From positions 5,728-18,264 of the forward strand of contig DCHT01000064.1 of assembly GCA_002314885.1 (NCBI GenBank): a stretch of 12,537 nucleotides of DNA, written 5' to 3'. The first letter of the stretch is position 1. The number at the start of each line of letters is the position of its first letter. This DNA is from Bacteroidales bacterium UBA1745. Its GTDB lineage: Bacteria; Bacteroidota; Bacteroidia; Bacteroidales; UBA932. The notes below the pieces were generated by a model, which was given only the letters and a program-made list of their open reading frames with translations, had not been told where the DNA came from and did no database searches. Positions 1 through 8,087 of the stretch are shown one piece after another. Both the position numbers and the translations under genes were made by a program.

Positions 1-491
1 TTGTCGTGCTTGTTGCCGAGGACGATGTGATCCTCTGGCATATGCTTGAGCCAGGCTGCCTTTGCCTCTTCGTCGAGGGCGGTGCCGTCTTCTGCGGAAC
101 CTTCGAAGATGGTGGCGTAGAGGAGGCTCTTGTCGATCTTGAACACGTCGGTGAGAAGTTCCCAGGCCATATCGATGGCTTCGGTCTTGAAATAGTCGCC
201 GAAGCTCCAGTTGCCGAGCATCTCGAACATAGTGTGGTGGTAGGTGTCGTGGCCGACCTCCTCGAGGTCATTGTGCTTGCCGCTCACGCGGAGACACTTC
301 TGGGAGTCGGCTGCCCTGTCCCACTTCTTTTTGGTGTTGCCAAGGAAGATGTCCTTGAACTGGTTCATACCTGCGTTGGTGAACATCAGCGTAGGGTCAT
401 TCTTGATGACCATAGGGGCTGAAGGCACCACTGTGTGGCCTTTGGATGCGAAATAATCCAGGAAGGCCTGTCTGATTTCCTTAGATGTCAT
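1..491 (-). CDS. alaS: Alanyl-tRNA synthetase, N-terminal part (cut by window edge)
   Basis: The minus strand reads from ATG at 491 to the window edge without a stop, giving the first 163 residues (begins MTSKEIRQAFLDYF). This is the class II catalytic core of AlaRS, which charges tRNA-Ala in the cytoplasm. Visible family signatures are the motif 1 region (PTLMFTNAGMNQFKDIFLG, residues 33-51), CLRVSGKHNDLEEVG (66-80) and the motif 2 region HHTMFEMLGNWSFGDYF (85-101). The family is normally about 870 residues, so roughly four fifths lie outside the window. The start is set by the conserved N-terminus and by a good promoter 40-70 bp upstream. The gene is divergent from the M23 peptidase gene. 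No Shine-Dalgarno sequence is visible, as is usual in Bacteroidota. Confidence 0.97.
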   Translation of the reverse strand, partial: MTSKEIRQAFLDYFASKGHTVVPSAPMVIKNDPTLMFTNAGMNQFKDIFLGNTKKKWDRAADSQKCLRVSGKHNDLEEVGHDTYHHTMFEMLGNWSFGDYFKTEAIDMAWELLTDVFKIDKSLLYATIFEGSAEDGTALDEEAKAAWLKHMPEDHIVLGNKHD

Positions 492-530
492 ATGATGTAG
501 TGTATAATTTCCTAAAATTATAATAGCCCG

Positions 531-561
531 CAAATTTACGATTTTGTTGTATATTTGCAAA
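531..561 (-). promoter_or_regulatory. Promoter of alaS (Bacteroidetes type)
   Basis: On the minus strand a -33 box TTTG (561-558), a 19-bp spacer and a -7 box TAAATTTG (538-531) match the Bacteroidetes consensus TTTG-N19-21-TAnnTTTG. Transcription should begin near 527, giving a leader of about 36 nt before the alaS ATG at 491. Its -33 box lies right beside the -7 box of the opposite promoter (550-557). Confidence 0.75.
550..557 (+). promoter_or_regulatory. -7 box upstream of the first M23 gene
   Basis: TATATTTG fits the Bacteroidetes -7 consensus TAnnTTTG. No TTTG or TTG is found 19-22 bp upstream, so the -33 half is missing or degenerate. The box ends only 5 bp before the ATG at 563; if it is used, the transcript would start at about 561 and be practically leaderless. 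Confidence 0.5.
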
Positions 562-562
562 G

Positions 563-1554
<992 letters not shown>

Positions 1555-1558
<4 letters not shown>

Positions 1559-2499
1559 AGAGGGGAAAGTACATATACGATGCCGCATCCGGAGTCTTCC
1601 GCAAGTCGGTAGTCACAGTCGGGGAACTGGCCGTGAAGGCCCTCAAGTACCTGGCTGCGTCCCTTGCGCTCGCTGCCGTCTGGTATGTGATATTCGCCCT
1701 TCTCGTCAACACCGACGTGGAGAAGCGCCTGAAGGCGGAGAACCGCGTCTATGAGGAGCAGTGGGCCGATATGAAGGACGACCTCAACCTCCTGAACGCC
1801 GTGGTTTCCGGTCTCGAATACAGGGACAACGCCATCTACGAGGAAGTGTTCCGCAGCAGTGTGCCTGAGATGCTCGAAATAGAGCCTCTGCTCTCCGAGG
1901 ATGAGATAACGGATGCCGTCGTGGCTGATATTACCAGGGAGAAACTGGCGACGGCCCTGGACGGTGCGTCGAAGGTGGACGGAAACTTCCGCCGCATATT
2001 CTCAAAAGTGCTTGACGAGGGCTATGCAATGCCGCCTGTAAGCGCCCCTGTTGAGGGTTTTGACGTCACTGCAGCCGGTGCGTCCCTCGGCCAGAAGATG
2101 TCTCCTTTCCTCAAGATGGAGACTGCCCACAACGGCCTTGACATAGTGGCTCAGGGCGGTACCAAGGTGCTGGCTGCGGCCGACGGAACGGTGTCTGACG
2201 TGTCCCGTTCAGGCAAGGGCGAGGGCAACGTCGTCACTGTCCAGCACGCCGGCGGCTATATCACCCGCTATGCCCATCTGGGCAGCATTTCCGTGACCAA
2301 GGGCGCGAAGGTCCGCCGCGGTTCCGTCATAGGCACAATAGGCCTCTCGGGCGTGTCCTATGCCCCTCATCTCCATTACGAAGTCTTCAGGGACACAGTG
2401 CTGTGCAACCCTGTGAATCATATGTTCGTTTCCGTGACTCCGGAACAGTACGTCTATCTCGAAAGGGTAGCCTCGGGCACCGGCCAGTCACTCGATTAA
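1555..2499 (+). CDS. Membrane-anchored M23 family metallopeptidase (second of a tandem pair)
   Basis: 314 residues with the same layout as the preceding gene: short N-terminus (KYIYDAASGVF), one membrane segment (about 32-52), a charged helical linker carrying the related motif YRDNAIYEEVF (89-99), and an M23 domain (about 165-290). The metal and catalytic residues are kept: H192 and D196 in HNGLDI, H241 in RYAHL, H272 and H274 in HLHYE. It therefore looks enzymatically competent, unlike degenerate EnvC-type LytM activators. The linker match shows that the two genes are full-length paralogs, though their M23 domains are clearly diverged. The start overlaps the upstream stop (ATGA at 1555-1558). 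The MerR gene follows after 10 bp. Likely role is peptidoglycan hydrolysis or activation of other hydrolases; substrate unknown. Confidence 0.88.
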
Positions 2500-2509
2500 T
2501 TTTCAAGAA

Positions 2510-2830
2510 ATGGAAAAACTCTATTACTCAGTCGGCGACGTTGCCGAGATCCTCGGAGAAAGCACTTCAGCAGTGCGTTTCTGGGCAAATTCATTCCCTA
2601 AGCAGATCCATCCGGTCCGCAACGGCAAGGGCAACAGGATGTTCAAGGCAGCCGATATCGAGGCTTTCAAGAGGATACATTACCTCGTGAAAACCCAGGG
2701 AATGACGCTCGAAGGTGCCGCGAAGGCTATGTCCGCAGACAAGCAGGCAGGTGTCGATGCACGCGTAAAGGTGCTCGAAAGCCTCAAGGATATACGCTCT
2801 CAGCTGGTGGAAATCAAGGAATCTCTCTGA
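2510..2830 (+). CDS. MerR-type HTH transcriptional regulator, short form
   Basis: 106 residues. The N-terminal half is a MerR winged helix-turn-helix: YYSVGDVAEILGESTSAVRF (5-24) holds the helix-turn-helix, and GNRMFKAADIEAFKRIHYLV (41-60) the wing and following helices. The C-terminal part (about 83-106, VKVLESLKDIRSQLVEIKES) is a probable dimerisation coiled coil. There is no effector-binding domain and no cysteine in the protein, so metal sensing through thiols is unlikely; the signal and targets are unknown. It starts 10 bp after the second M23 gene and is probably transcribed with that pair. A MerR gene close to alaS and an M23 peptidase is a familiar Bacteroidales arrangement (from memory, not checked), which suggests a conserved link to envelope or housekeeping control. 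Confidence 0.85.
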   Translation: MEKLYYSVGDVAEILGESTSAVRFWANSFPKQIHPVRNGKGNRMFKAADIEAFKRIHYLVKTQGMTLEGAAKAMSADKQAGVDARVKVLESLKDIRSQLVEIKESL

Positions 2831-2869
2831 TTCCTGCGATTTTATTTTTATCGGTAAAGAAAATTTACA

Positions 2870-2877
2870 TACCTTTG
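2870..2877 (+). promoter_or_regulatory. -7 box for the zinc-ribbon/dnaB transcription unit
   Basis: TACCTTTG matches TAnnTTTG exactly and sits in the AT-rich 92-bp gap between the MerR and zinc-ribbon genes. A weak -33 candidate TTTA (2847-2850) lies 19 bp upstream. The expected start near 2881 gives a leader of about 42 nt to the ATG at 2923. No intrinsic terminator was seen between the MerR gene and this box, so read-through from upstream is possible. Confidence 0.65.
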
Positions 2878-2922
2878 CCGTTCGCACCAAAAGCGCACTA
2901 AAAGAATAATTTACATATCGAT

Positions 2923-3810
2923 ATGGCAACAAAGAAGACACCGAAGAACAACACCCCTATTGATCAGAGGGAGACGTTCGTTTCAATCCAGAAGAATTTC
3001 GCTGAGTCCTCAATCAGCATCGAGGAGCAGCTCCAGACCCTTGCCGACCTCCAGAAGGCCGACACTGCTATCGACAAGATCGTCCAGCTCAGGGGCGAGC
3101 TTCCACTCGAGGTAGCTTCCCTCCAGGAGGAGATCGAGGACATCAACAGGAAGATTGCTATGCTCGAGCAGGAAGTCGAGGAATTCACTGCTTCAGTTGC
3201 AGCAAACAAGAACAATATGGTCGAGTGCTCAGACCAGATCGCAAAGTATCGCGAGCACATCGACAACATCACCAACAGCCGTGAGTACGACTCCCTCCAG
3301 AAGGAGATCGAGAACCAGGAGCTCCTCTACAGGATCGCTGAGAAGCGTATCGGTGAGGCTCGTGAGGCAGTTGCTGAGCGTCGTGCAGAGATCGAGAACC
3401 TCAAGGACCGCAAGGCCGTGAAGGACGCTGACCTCGAGGCAAAGAACCAGGAGCTCGCTACCATCGTGGAGTCCACCGCGAAGGAAGAGGAGGCTCTCAG
3501 GGCCAACCGTGACGCCTGCGCCGCAAAGATCGACGAGCGCACTATGAACGCTTACGAGAAGGTTCGCGGCAGCTATGTGAACCAGCTCGCAGTCGTTCCT
3601 CTCTACAAGAGCGTTGCAAAGGCAAGCGCCGCTGCAGAAGAGACTTCCCGCAGAAGGGAGAAGGACACCGACGTACGTTACGCTTGTGGCGGATGTATGA
3701 ACATCGTTCCTTCCCAGAGGGTCATCGAGGTCGAGGAGTCCAAGAAGATCATCATCTGCGAGTACTGCGGACGTATTCTCGTGAAACCAGCTCTCTTCGG
3801 CGAGGAATAA
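2923..3810 (+). CDS. Coiled-coil protein with C-terminal C4 zinc ribbon (COG1579-like)
   Basis: 295 residues. From about 30 to 245 the protein is an almost unbroken, highly charged heptad-rich coiled coil. It contains the family motif NSREYDSLQKEIE (118-130), usually NNREYxALxxEI in this family. The C-terminus is a zinc ribbon with C255, C258, C279 and C282 (CGGC and CEYC). Family members (for example chlamydial CT398 and Helicobacter FlgZ/HP0958) act as adaptors that bind proteins or RNA; the role in Bacteroidota is not established. Codon choice is strongly biased (CTC, GAG, AAG, ATC), which hints at good expression. dnaB starts 12 bp downstream. The start is supported by the promoter upstream and the lack of an alternative upstream ATG. 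Confidence 0.85.
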   Translation: MATKKTPKNNTPIDQRETFVSIQKNFAESSISIEEQLQTLADLQKADTAIDKIVQLRGELPLEVASLQEEIEDINRKIAMLEQEVEEFTASVAANKNNMVECSDQIAKYREHIDNITNSREYDSLQKEIENQELLYRIAEKRIGEAREAVAERRAEIENLKDRKAVKDADLEAKNQELATIVESTAKEEEALRANRDACAAKIDERTMNAYEKVRGSYVNQLAVVPLYKSVAKASAAAEETSRRREKDTDVRYACGGCMNIVPSQRVIEVEESKKIIICEYCGRILVKPALFGEE

Positions 3811-3822
3811 TCCCACACAGCC

Positions 3823-5358
3823 GTGGCTGACAATACGCGACGTGGCTCCTACAAGAAGAAAGAGGAGCAGGTCAATCTGGATACCCTGATGGGTACAATG
3901 CCTCCACAGGCCCTTGAGGTCGAGGAGGCTGTACTCGGTGCCTTGCTGGTCGAGCCCAACTGTATCGACGATACTCTTGAGGAACTTTCCGATCCAAGGT
4001 GCTTCTACAGCGAGAGAAACCGCATCATTTACGAGGCTATCCGCAAACTTCACGCGGAGCATAATCCTATAGATGTCATTTCGGTAATGGAGAAACTGCG
4101 CTCCGAGTCCAAGCTCGAAGAAGCAGGCGGTGCTCCGTTCCTTGCCGAACTGTCTTCCAAGGTGGGCGCGGCCGCGTACGTCGAGTATTATTCCAAAGTA
4201 GTGAAGCAGAAGTTCATCCAGCGTGAGCTCATCACTGCTTCCTACAAGATCCTCAAGACTGCTTACGACGACAGCGTGAATGTCGAGAACCTGGTCGATA
4301 TGGCCCAGGGCGAGATTTTCAAGGCAGTCGACAGCAACACCACAAAGGACGCTCAGAGCATCGAGGCCGTGATCAACAGGACGATGAGCGACCTGGAGAA
4401 GCTGCAGTCCCAGACCAGCCGCTACAGCGGTGTACCTTCCGGTTTCCCTTCCCTCGACGACATCACTCTCGGATGGCAGGCCTCCGACCTCATCATCCTT
4501 GCAGCCCGTCCTTCCGTGGGTAAGACCGCCTTTGCGCTCAACGTAGCCCGCAATGCTGCGAAGTACAACTGTCCGGTGGCCATCTTCTCCCTTGAGATGC
4601 CTGCCGTTCAGCTCGTAAAGCGTCTGATGATATCCGAGACCGGTATTGATTCCAAGAAACTCAAGGGTGGTGTGAAGCTCGAGCCAAACGAGTGGCAGCA
4701 CCTCGAGGAGCAGATACGAGACCTCTCTTCTGCACCTATCTACATCGATGACACTCCGTCGCTTCCGGTGATGGAATTCCGTTCCAAGGTCAAGAAGCTC
4801 GTGAAGCAGAAGGGCGTCAAGCTCGTCGTAGTCGACTACCTCCAGCTGATGCAGGGTCCTGCCGAACTCAGAGGTATGCGTGAGCAGGAAGTTGCCGCCA
4901 TCTCACGTACCCTCAAGGCGACTGCAAAGGAGCACAACGTGGCCATCATATCCCTCTCCCAGCTGAGCCGTCAGGCCGTTACCCGCCAGGGCAGCAACAA
5001 CCGTCCTCAGCTCAGTGACCTCCGTGAGTCCGGTTCCATCGAGCAGGATGCGGATATGGTACTCTTCATCCACCGTCTCGACTATCAGGGAATGGGCGGA
5101 GAAGATGTCCAGAAGGGTGAGACCAAGCTCATCATCGCCAAGCACCGTAACGGTGAGATCGGCGAGGTGGACCTCGTGTTCAAGGATTCCAGGGCTATGT
5201 TCGTGGACGGCAGGGAAGAGGCCCTCTCAGGTGCCTACACCGCTCCGGACCAGGGCGGCCAGGCTATGGAATATCCTTCCAGGCTCAACGAGGTGCCAAT
5301 CGACGACTTCGGACAAACTAGGGACTATTCCGATTTTGGCGGAACGGAACCGTTCTAA
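3823..5358 (+). CDS. dnaB: Replicative DNA helicase DnaB
   Basis: 511 residues, somewhat longer than the usual 450-470 because of a charged N-terminus and a C-terminal tail rich in Gly, Asp and Pro (after about 465). DnaB is the hexameric 5'-3' helicase of the replication fork. The N-terminal domain spans about 25-130 (PPQALEVEEAVLGALLVEP). The RecA-like domain starts near 200 with Walker A ARPSVGKT (228-235), the catalytic Glu in SLEMP (E258), Walker B LVVVDYLQLM (D338), the LSQLSR motif (378-383), DLRESGSIEQDAD (399-411) and the arginine finger in KHRNGEIGEV (R442). No intein is present. The start is GTG at 3823, since the first in-frame ATG (residue 23) would fall just before the N-terminal domain and remove the charged leader typical of the family. 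It lies 12 bp after the zinc-ribbon gene. Confidence 0.96.
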   Translation: MADNTRRGSYKKKEEQVNLDTLMGTMPPQALEVEEAVLGALLVEPNCIDDTLEELSDPRCFYSERNRIIYEAIRKLHAEHNPIDVISVMEKLRSESKLEEAGGAPFLAELSSKVGAAAYVEYYSKVVKQKFIQRELITASYKILKTAYDDSVNVENLVDMAQGEIFKAVDSNTTKDAQSIEAVINRTMSDLEKLQSQTSRYSGVPSGFPSLDDITLGWQASDLIILAARPSVGKTAFALNVARNAAKYNCPVAIFSLEMPAVQLVKRLMISETGIDSKKLKGGVKLEPNEWQHLEEQIRDLSSAPIYIDDTPSLPVMEFRSKVKKLVKQKGVKLVVVDYLQLMQGPAELRGMREQEVAAISRTLKATAKEHNVAIISLSQLSRQAVTRQGSNNRPQLSDLRESGSIEQDADMVLFIHRLDYQGMGGEDVQKGETKLIIAKHRNGEIGEVDLVFKDSRAMFVDGREEALSGAYTAPDQGGQAMEYPSRLNEVPIDDFGQTRDYSDFGGTEPF

Positions 5359-5370
5359 AATACAATTCAG

Positions 5371-5790
5371 TTGAAAAAAGGTGATATAGATCACAAAGGC
5401 AGGATAGTCAGTATCTCGCCCAGTACTACGGTTGTGGAGATCGTATCCCAGTCGGCGTGTGCCGCGTGTCACGCCAAGACCCTCTGCGGAATGTCCGAGA
5501 ACGTGACCAAGCAGGTGGAGGTCGCCACCGACCCTCTCGGGAGCTTCAAGGTGGGCGACGAGGTCAGGGTTGTTCTATCTAGAACAATGGGACATAAGGC
5601 AGTTTGGATATCTTATGTAATTCCTTTGTGTATTCTTGTAATTTTAATATTATCTTTGTCGCGCGTTTTCCATAGCGAGCTTCTCGCGGGCGGATGTGCG
5701 ATTGCGGGCGTTGCGCTCTGGTATCTCGCCGTCTGGCTTTTCCGGGACCGGCTCGCCGATGGATTCGTTTTTACGATAGAAAAATATTAA
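5371..5790 (+). CDS. rseC: RseC/MucC family protein, SoxR-reducing-system-like
   Basis: 139 residues. The N-terminal soluble part begins with the family pattern HKGRIVSISPSTTVVEI and carries a cysteine cluster C30, C33, C39 (CAACHAKTLC). Two membrane segments follow (about 78-98 and 104-124). RseC proteins are encoded with Rnf/Rsx complexes and are thought to help reduce or assemble Fe-S partners; the exact reaction is unsettled. The start is TTG at 5371: the reading frame is the same as dnaB, the dnaB stop (5356-5358) closes it upstream, and the only codons between are AAT, ACA, ATT and CAG, so no ATG is possible before residue 41. Codons 67-95 are extremely AT-rich, with no third-position C, unlike the rest of the region, and include promoter-like sequence. 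Confidence 0.88.
   Translation: MKKGDIDHKGRIVSISPSTTVVEIVSQSACAACHAKTLCGMSENVTKQVEVATDPLGSFKVGDEVRVVLSRTMGHKAVWISYVIPLCILVILILSLSRVFHSELLAGGCAIAGVALWYLAVWLFRDRLADGFVFTIEKY
5572..5585. repeat. Perfect inverted repeat GTTCTA-TC-TAGAAC inside rseC
   Basis: Two 6-bp arms, GTTCTA (5572-5577) and TAGAAC (5580-5585), flank TC. It marks the left edge of the AT-rich codon island and lies about 40 bp upstream of the candidate internal -33 box. It could be an operator, but a repeat of this size can arise by chance. Confidence 0.35.
5625..5658 (+). promoter_or_regulatory. Candidate internal promoter for rnfBCDGEA, inside rseC
   Basis: TTTG (5625-5628), a 22-bp spacer and TATCTTTG (5651-5658) resemble the Bacteroidetes promoter, the spacer being 1 bp longer than the usual range. 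It falls in a stretch of about 90 bp where codons end in A or T against the local habit. A start near 5662 would give a leader of about 140 nt to rnfB at 5801. Confidence 0.5.
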
Positions 5791-5800
5791 CCAATCAATT

Positions 5801-6691
5801 ATGGACATTACAATAATCTGGACGATTGTCGTCATCACTCTCCTGGGTGTGACTCTGGCAGCTGTCCTGTTCCTTGTTGCCCGTAAGTTCAGAGTTGAGG
5901 AAGATCCTCGCATCGATGAGATCGAGAAGCTTATGCCGGGTGCAAACTGCGGCGGCTGCGGCTTCGCGGGCTGCCGTGCGTTCGCAGACTCCTGCGTGAA
6001 GGCCGGCAATCTCGACAACAACTTCTGTCCTGTGGGTGGCAACGAGACTATGAAGCAGGTTGCAGCCGTGCTTGGCTGTGCTGCTGTGGAACAGGCTCCT
6101 AAGGTTGCAGTTATCCGCTGTAACGGCAGCTGCGCCAACAGACCTAAGGTCAACGAGTATGACGGACTGGCTACCTGCCGCGTCAAAGCCGCTCTCTACA
6201 GCGGCGACACTGGCTGCGCATACGGCTGTCTCGGTTGCGGTGACTGCGTTGCCGCCTGCGAGAACGATGCGCTTAAGATGAATCCTGAAACCGGACTTCC
6301 TGAGCTCGACGAGGAGAAGTGCGGCGCCTGCGGCAAGTGCGTGAAGGCTTGTCCTAAGGGCGTCATCGAACTCCGCAACAAGGGCCCTCGTGGAATGCGC
6401 GTCTACACTTCCTGCGTCAACAAGGACAAGGGACCTGCAGTCAAGAAGGCCTGTGCCGCTGCCTGCATCGGTTGTGGTATCTGCGCAAAGACCTGCACCC
6501 ACGGCGCCATCGTGCTCGAGAACAACGTGGCTTACATCGACTACACCAAGTGCAAGCTTTGCCGCGAATGCGAAGCTCTCTGCCCTACCGGTGCCATCCA
6601 CGGTGTGAACTTCCCTAAGCCTCTTGACAAAGATGCCATCAAGGCTAGGATCAAGGCCCGTAACGAAAAAGCAAAGGAGGTACAGGAATGA
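5801..6691 (+). CDS. rnfB: Rnf complex subunit RnfB, multi-cluster ferredoxin protein
   Basis: 296 residues; accepts electrons from reduced ferredoxin at the cytoplasmic face and passes them into the Rnf complex. One N-terminal membrane helix (about 4-26) is followed by the 4Fe-4S domain with C50, C53, C58 and C76 (NCGGCGFAGC). Then come four CxxCxxCxxxC ferredoxin motifs: 143/146/149/153, 174/177/180/184, 222/225/228/232 and 251/254/257/261. Seven further cysteines (93, 107, 111, 126, 139, 205, 218) could hold another cluster. This long form is like that of Clostridia and Bacteroidota and unlike the shorter proteobacterial RsxB (about 190 residues). It starts 10 bp after rseC and ends in an ATGA overlap with rnfC. 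A Lys/Glu-rich tail encodes the strong Shine-Dalgarno sequence of rnfC. Confidence 0.96.
   Translation: MDITIIWTIVVITLLGVTLAAVLFLVARKFRVEEDPRIDEIEKLMPGANCGGCGFAGCRAFADSCVKAGNLDNNFCPVGGNETMKQVAAVLGCAAVEQAPKVAVIRCNGSCANRPKVNEYDGLATCRVKAALYSGDTGCAYGCLGCGDCVAACENDALKMNPETGLPELDEEKCGACGKCVKACPKGVIELRNKGPRGMRVYTSCVNKDKGPAVKKACAAACIGCGICAKTCTHGAIVLENNVAYIDYTKCKLCRECEALCPTGAIHGVNFPKPLDKDAIKARIKARNEKAKEVQE
6673..6681 (+). promoter_or_regulatory. Strong Shine-Dalgarno sequence for rnfC
   Basis: AAAGGAGGT lies 6 nt before the rnfC ATG at 6688, inside the last codons of rnfB. Canonical sites like this are uncommon in Bacteroidota, where most genes lack one. Confidence 0.7.
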
Positions 6692-8076
6692 TGAAGACTT
6701 TCAAAATCGGCGGCGTACATCCTAACGACAACAAGATCAGCCGCAACTGCGCAATAGAGGTGCTTCCTCTGCCGCAGACAGTGTTCATCTCAATGGCACA
6801 GCACCTCGGTGCGCCTGCAAAGCCTATCGTGGCTGTAGGTGACCAGGTCAAGGCCGGCCAGGTGATCGCAGAACCGGGCGGATTCATCTCCGCGTATGTA
6901 CATTCATCCGTAAGCGGTACGGTGAAGAGCGTGGCTCCTCGCAAGGACCTTTCAGGCAACCTTATGACCCACGTCGAGATCGCAGTGGAAGGTGACGAGT
7001 GGGCAGAGGGCATCGACCTCAGCGACACCCTCGTGACCGAGATCCCTACCGACAAGGCTGAGACTCTCAAGAAGATTCAGATGTGCGGCGTGGTAGGCCT
7101 CGGCGGCGCTACTTTCCCTGCACACGTGAAGCTCAATCCGGCTCCTGGATGCAAGGCTGAGTGCCTCATCCTCAACGGTGCCGAGTGTGAGCCTTTCCTC
7201 ACCAGCGACAACCGTATTATGATCGAGAAGAGCAAGGAGATCGTCATCGGCGCAGCCATTATGAAGATGGTGCTCGGTGGCTGTCCTGCTGTGATCGGCA
7301 TCGAGGAGAACAAGCCTGAGGCCATCTCCGCTATGAGCAAGGCAGTTGCCGAACTCGGCTACGAGGGCATCAGCGTGATGAAGCTCAAGAAGAAATATCC
7401 GCAGGGCGGTGAGAAGCAGCTCATCAACGCGGTGATGAAGCGTGAGGTGAAGTCCGGCGGACTCCCTATCAGCGTCGGCGCCGTAGTTCAGAACGTGGCT
7501 ACCTCCCTCGCAGTATATGAGGCTGTACAGAAGAACAAGCCTCTCGTGACCAACACTATGACCATCACCGGCGACTGCCTGCCAGTGGAGAAGCAGCACA
7601 ACTACCTCTTCCGCATCGGTATGCCTCTGTCCTATATCGCAGAGTACGCAGGCGGCATCCCTGAGGGCGCTGCCAAGATCGTCAGCGGCGGTCCTATGAT
7701 GGGCAAGGCCATCTCCAACCTCGACGCATGCACCGTAAAGGGCTCCTCATCCCTCCTGTACCTCTCCGAGGCATTCACCAAGAGGAAGGAAGCCAGCGCC
7801 TGCATCCGTTGCGGCAAGTGCGCAGACGCCTGCCCTATGGGTCTTGAGCCATTCCTCCTGAACAAGCTCGCCAAGAACGCTATGATGGACGAACTCGAGG
7901 CTCGCAGCATCCAGGATTGCATTTCCTGCGGCTGCTGCCAGTTCACCTGTCCTGCCAACATTCCGCTCCTCGACACCATCAACATCGCCAAAGGCCAGGT
8001 TATGGGTATTATGCGCGCCCGTGCCGCCGCCGCAAAGGCTGCAGCTGAGGCCGCAAAGGCAGCTCCACAAAAATAA
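6688..8076 (+). CDS. rnfC: Rnf complex subunit RnfC, NADH-binding
   Basis: 462 residues; peripheral subunit that exchanges electrons with NAD(H). After the N-terminal RnfC barrel-like region (about 1-105), the FMN/NADH fold shows the glycine loop GVVGLGGATFP (134-144), NGAECEP (163-169) and YPQGGEKQLI (237-246). A SLBB-type region lies about 265-345. Two ferredoxin motifs follow: C372, C375, C378, C382 and C411, C414, C417, C421. The C-terminus is a short Ala/Lys-rich tail (444-462), far shorter than the long repeats of enterobacterial RsxC. The gene begins with two ATG codons in a row (ATGATG); the first, at 6688, overlaps the rnfB stop and is 6 nt from the strong Shine-Dalgarno sequence, so it is taken as the start. 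rnfD follows after 11 bp. Confidence 0.96.
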   Translation: MMKTFKIGGVHPNDNKISRNCAIEVLPLPQTVFISMAQHLGAPAKPIVAVGDQVKAGQVIAEPGGFISAYVHSSVSGTVKSVAPRKDLSGNLMTHVEIAVEGDEWAEGIDLSDTLVTEIPTDKAETLKKIQMCGVVGLGGATFPAHVKLNPAPGCKAECLILNGAECEPFLTSDNRIMIEKSKEIVIGAAIMKMVLGGCPAVIGIEENKPEAISAMSKAVAELGYEGISVMKLKKKYPQGGEKQLINAVMKREVKSGGLPISVGAVVQNVATSLAVYEAVQKNKPLVTNTMTITGDCLPVEKQHNYLFRIGMPLSYIAEYAGGIPEGAAKIVSGGPMMGKAISNLDACTVKGSSSLLYLSEAFTKRKEASACIRCGKCADACPMGLEPFLLNKLAKNAMMDELEARSIQDCISCGCCQFTCPANIPLLDTINIAKGQVMGIMRARAAAAKAAAEAAKAAPQK

Positions 8077-8087
8077 AAGTGTACGCT

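Noticed and set aside
503..508. TATAAT hexamer as an E. coli-type -10 box
   Set aside because: Bacteroidota housekeeping sigma factors use TAnnTTTG with a -33 TTTG; there is no matching upstream box and the region is simply AT-rich.
3229..4701. Long minus-strand open frame (490 codons) opposite the zinc-ribbon gene and dnaB
   Set aside because: It lies antisense to two well-recognised genes, resembles no family I know, and long antisense frames are expected from the strong codon bias on the plus strand.
5795..6601. Minus-strand open frame of 268 codons opposite rnfB
   Set aside because: Composition (Ala/Val/Leu/His-rich without domains) is that of a shadow frame; rnfB on the plus strand is certain.
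6952..7599. Minus-strand open frame of 215 codons opposite rnfC
   Set aside because: Shadow of rnfC; no recognisable domain and no promoter or ribosome-binding signal.
8079..8087. Alternative GTG start of rnfD three codons upstream
   Set aside because: The N-terminus MNKLLVSPSPHVHS from ATG 8088 matches the family, and the added MYA gives no benefit.
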